A stretch of DNA of 7,752 bases from an uncultured Bacillaceae bacterium (GTDB lineage: Bacteria; Bacillota; Bacilli; Bacillales; Alkalibacillaceae). Every line of letters begins with the position of its first letter. Within the stretch, counting starts at the first letter, position 1. The stretch lies in contig CALGNY010000249.1 of the NCBI GenBank assembly GCA_937958375.1, positions 1-7,752 of the forward strand. The letters run 5' to 3'. The position numbers and the translations under genes are program-made. Below, one piece after another: positions 6,488 through 7,752 of the stretch. The notes under the pieces were generated by a model. That model searched no databases and had not been told where the DNA came from. It was given only the letters and a program-made list of their open reading frames with translations.

Positions 6488-7438
6488 TTACGATTCATTG
6501 GGTCCATCCGTCAATCGTTTCCGAAGCTGGAATCCTAAATCAATTATACCTAATATTCGTAATGGATACAGGAGGAAAACTGGAAATAGGACAAGAATGA
6601 CAATGACCACAATTGGGACTGCCTTCGACCAACCCTTATGATGCGTATAGAAAAACACGAATGACAGCCCTTGAATGAGCAGTAACATGCCGATCAAGGA
6701 ATATAAATTCACACCAGCCAAATATAACGGATCAGCCGGATCCGTGAACATCCATGTCAATATGATCGCAAATAAGTAGTACCAAATCAATGAAGTCGGG
6801 AAACTAAGATTCCGGAATTTCGGGAATCGATAATTCGTCCCTTCATTACGGTTCAACCACTTATAACTGAACCACTGGGCAACAAACGCAGAGACAATCG
6901 ATGAAATGATCATCCCCGTCGGAATCAGATAAACAAAGCTTCTTGCCTGTTCTTTGGCCTGTTCGATCGCCGCTTCATCTAACTCCACCTGAAAAGCTTG
7001 GAAAATACCTGCGGACGAACGGAAAGACTCCTCAATCCCTTGATAAAGTTCTTCCATCCAATTGATTTGAAAAATGAATTGCGTTACGGCATATAAAATT
7101 CCAAATCCAATCGCAAAACCAGCCGTCCCGATTGCCCATGTTTCGTACGGACTTCTTTCTTTGTGCATCGCCTGGCCAATCGCAATCCCACCAAGCGCAA
7201 TCAATAGAACAAACGGAATGGATACGTACGTCAATAAAATCGTACAAACCATCGCAAGAACGACAAAAAGCATCGCCCCTGCTCTCCACCCGTGCGTCTT
7301 CGTAAATAAAACAAACGGTATCGGCAACAAAAACACAGTTACCAGATTAATCAGTGGTATGTAAAGCGTGATAATTAAAAGCAATATAAAAATGAGGCCT
7401 TTGATAGCACCATCTTTGATGAGATTCTTTTGATCCAT
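6488..7438 (-). CDS. yybS: YybS-family (DUF2232) integral membrane protein
   Basis: A polytopic membrane protein of unknown biochemical role, conserved directly upstream of gdpP in Bacillus-type genomes. The 316-residue protein has about eight hydrophobic segments: one or two within 12-45, then about 53-72, 74-91, 103-123, 166-190, 213-231, 237-262 and 272-295. The longest soluble stretch (about 127-165, rich in Glu/Gln) lies between membrane segments. The family assignment rests on overall resemblance and position, not on a catalytic motif. An in-frame GTG at 7453 falls inside the Shine-Dalgarno, so the ATG at 7436-7438, downstream of GAGGTGG (7450-7456), is the likely start. Spacing is somewhat long. 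The gap to gdpP is 26-38 bases. Expression probably depends on read-through of the terminator just upstream. Confidence 0.88.
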   Translation of the reverse strand: MDQKNLIKDGAIKGLIFILLLIITLYIPLINLVTVFLLPIPFVLFTKTHGWRAGAMLFVVLAMVCTILLTYVSIPFVLLIALGGIAIGQAMHKERSPYETWAIGTAGFAIGFGILYAVTQFIFQINWMEELYQGIEESFRSSAGIFQAFQVELDEAAIEQAKEQARSFVYLIPTGMIISSIVSAFVAQWFSYKWLNRNEGTNYRFPKFRNLSFPTSLIWYYLFAIILTWMFTDPADPLYLAGVNLYSLIGMLLLIQGLSFVFFYTHHKGWSKAVPIVVIVILVLFPVFLLYPLRILGIIDLGFQLRKRLTDGPNES

Positions 7439-7462
7439 AAACTTTCTATCCACCTCTTTTTG

Positions 7463-7492
7463 TTAAAAAACTTGGCGATTGGATTCGCCAAG
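7463..7492 (-). terminator. Intrinsic terminator in the yybS leader
   Basis: On the minus strand, CTTGGCGA (7492-7485), a 6-base loop, and TCGCCAAG (7478-7471) form a perfect 8-bp stem followed by six T residues (7470-7465). The T-tract ends about seven bases before the yybS Shine-Dalgarno region, leaving no room for a promoter between them. It is either the terminator of an upstream gene outside the window or an attenuator of the yybS-gdpP-rplI-dnaB operon. Confidence 0.85.
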
Positions 7493-7752
7493 AAGAAACC
7501 CTTCCTATCCACCAAAAGCTTAGCTATCAACCATACGTACCATTCATTTTAGCAAGGAATAAACCGAATTGAAAAGACTTCATATTAGTAATTTTACATG
7601 AAAAAGAGGTAAATAGATAGGAAAGTCTATGTGATGATTGTGTAAAGAAAAATCACAATTTTAACATGGATTTGAGACCTATAAAGGTTGTCAATCGTGA
7701 AGGCTCTTTTATTTCATCCTACTTGGTGGATCGTCGGAGTGTGAGCAAATAA
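7493..7752 (-). other. Gene-free region upstream of yybS with a possible operon promoter
   Basis: No coding region is supported on either strand. On the minus strand, an extended -10 TGCTAAAAT (7546-7554) has TTTTCA (7570-7575) 18 bases upstream, a plausible promoter with a start near 7539 and a leader of about 100 bases to the yybS ATG. TTGACA at 7689-7694 is a perfect -35 but lacks a good -10 at the right distance. CTTCCTATCCACC (7501-7513) repeats CTTTCTATCCACC (7442-7454) at the yybS Shine-Dalgarno with one mismatch, and GATAGGAAAG (7616-7625) is its partial inverse. Confidence 0.4.

Noticed and set aside
7500..7560. Leader peptide in front of yybS (for example ATG at 7545 or 7541 on the minus strand)
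   Set aside because: The frames are 4-8 codons long without ribosome binding sites and show no codon run that would suggest attenuation by translation.
7674..7710. Plus-strand terminator (GAGACCT with AGGCTC followed by TTTT)
   Set aside because: The stem is short and bulged with a 20-base loop, and no plus-strand gene ends upstream of it.

Overview
The window looks like chromosomal DNA from a low-GC Gram-positive bacterium of the Bacillaceae. The minus strand carries yybS-gdpP-rplI-dnaB followed by purA, a gene order familiar from Bacillus and its relatives. The proteins read as close relatives of the B. subtilis ones: DnaB has the same length as I remember for B. subtilis DnaC (454 aa), and L9 and GdpP keep all expected motifs. 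Shine-Dalgarno sequences are strong and GTG is used as a start. The genus cannot be fixed from the sequence alone.

Layout, left to right. Positions 1-150 hold the edge of an intergenic repeat of a type I recall from Bacillaceae genomes, abutting the 3' end of purA (176-1459, minus). The purA promoter region (about 1496-1550) has an extended -10 promoter overlapped by an inverted pair of CGAA boxes resembling PurR operators. Next comes a very AT-rich, repeat-laden stretch (1550-1756) and a two-gene plus-strand unit: a DUF2089-type helix-turn-helix protein (1769-2065) and a three-helix membrane protein (2068-2352). A GC-rich hairpin terminator at 2423-2442 lies between this unit and the convergent dnaB operon. 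Between that terminator and the dnaB stop is an exactly periodic 21-bp tandem array (2488-2634), which should form the 3' UTR of the dnaB mRNA.

The minus-strand operon runs yybS (membrane protein), gdpP (cyclic-di-AMP phosphodiesterase), rplI (ribosomal protein L9) and dnaB (replicative helicase), with short gaps and a 4-bp gdpP/rplI overlap. Upstream of yybS (7454-7752) there is no gene. An intrinsic terminator there points into the operon and lies only a few bases before the yybS ribosome binding site, so any transcript entering from upstream must read through it.

The core genes are ordinary housekeeping genes. The parts worth a second look are the variable insert between purA and dnaB (regulator/membrane pair, phased palindromes, 21-bp array) and the attenuator-like leader of the yybS-gdpP operon. 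Nothing here amounts to a demonstrated new system.
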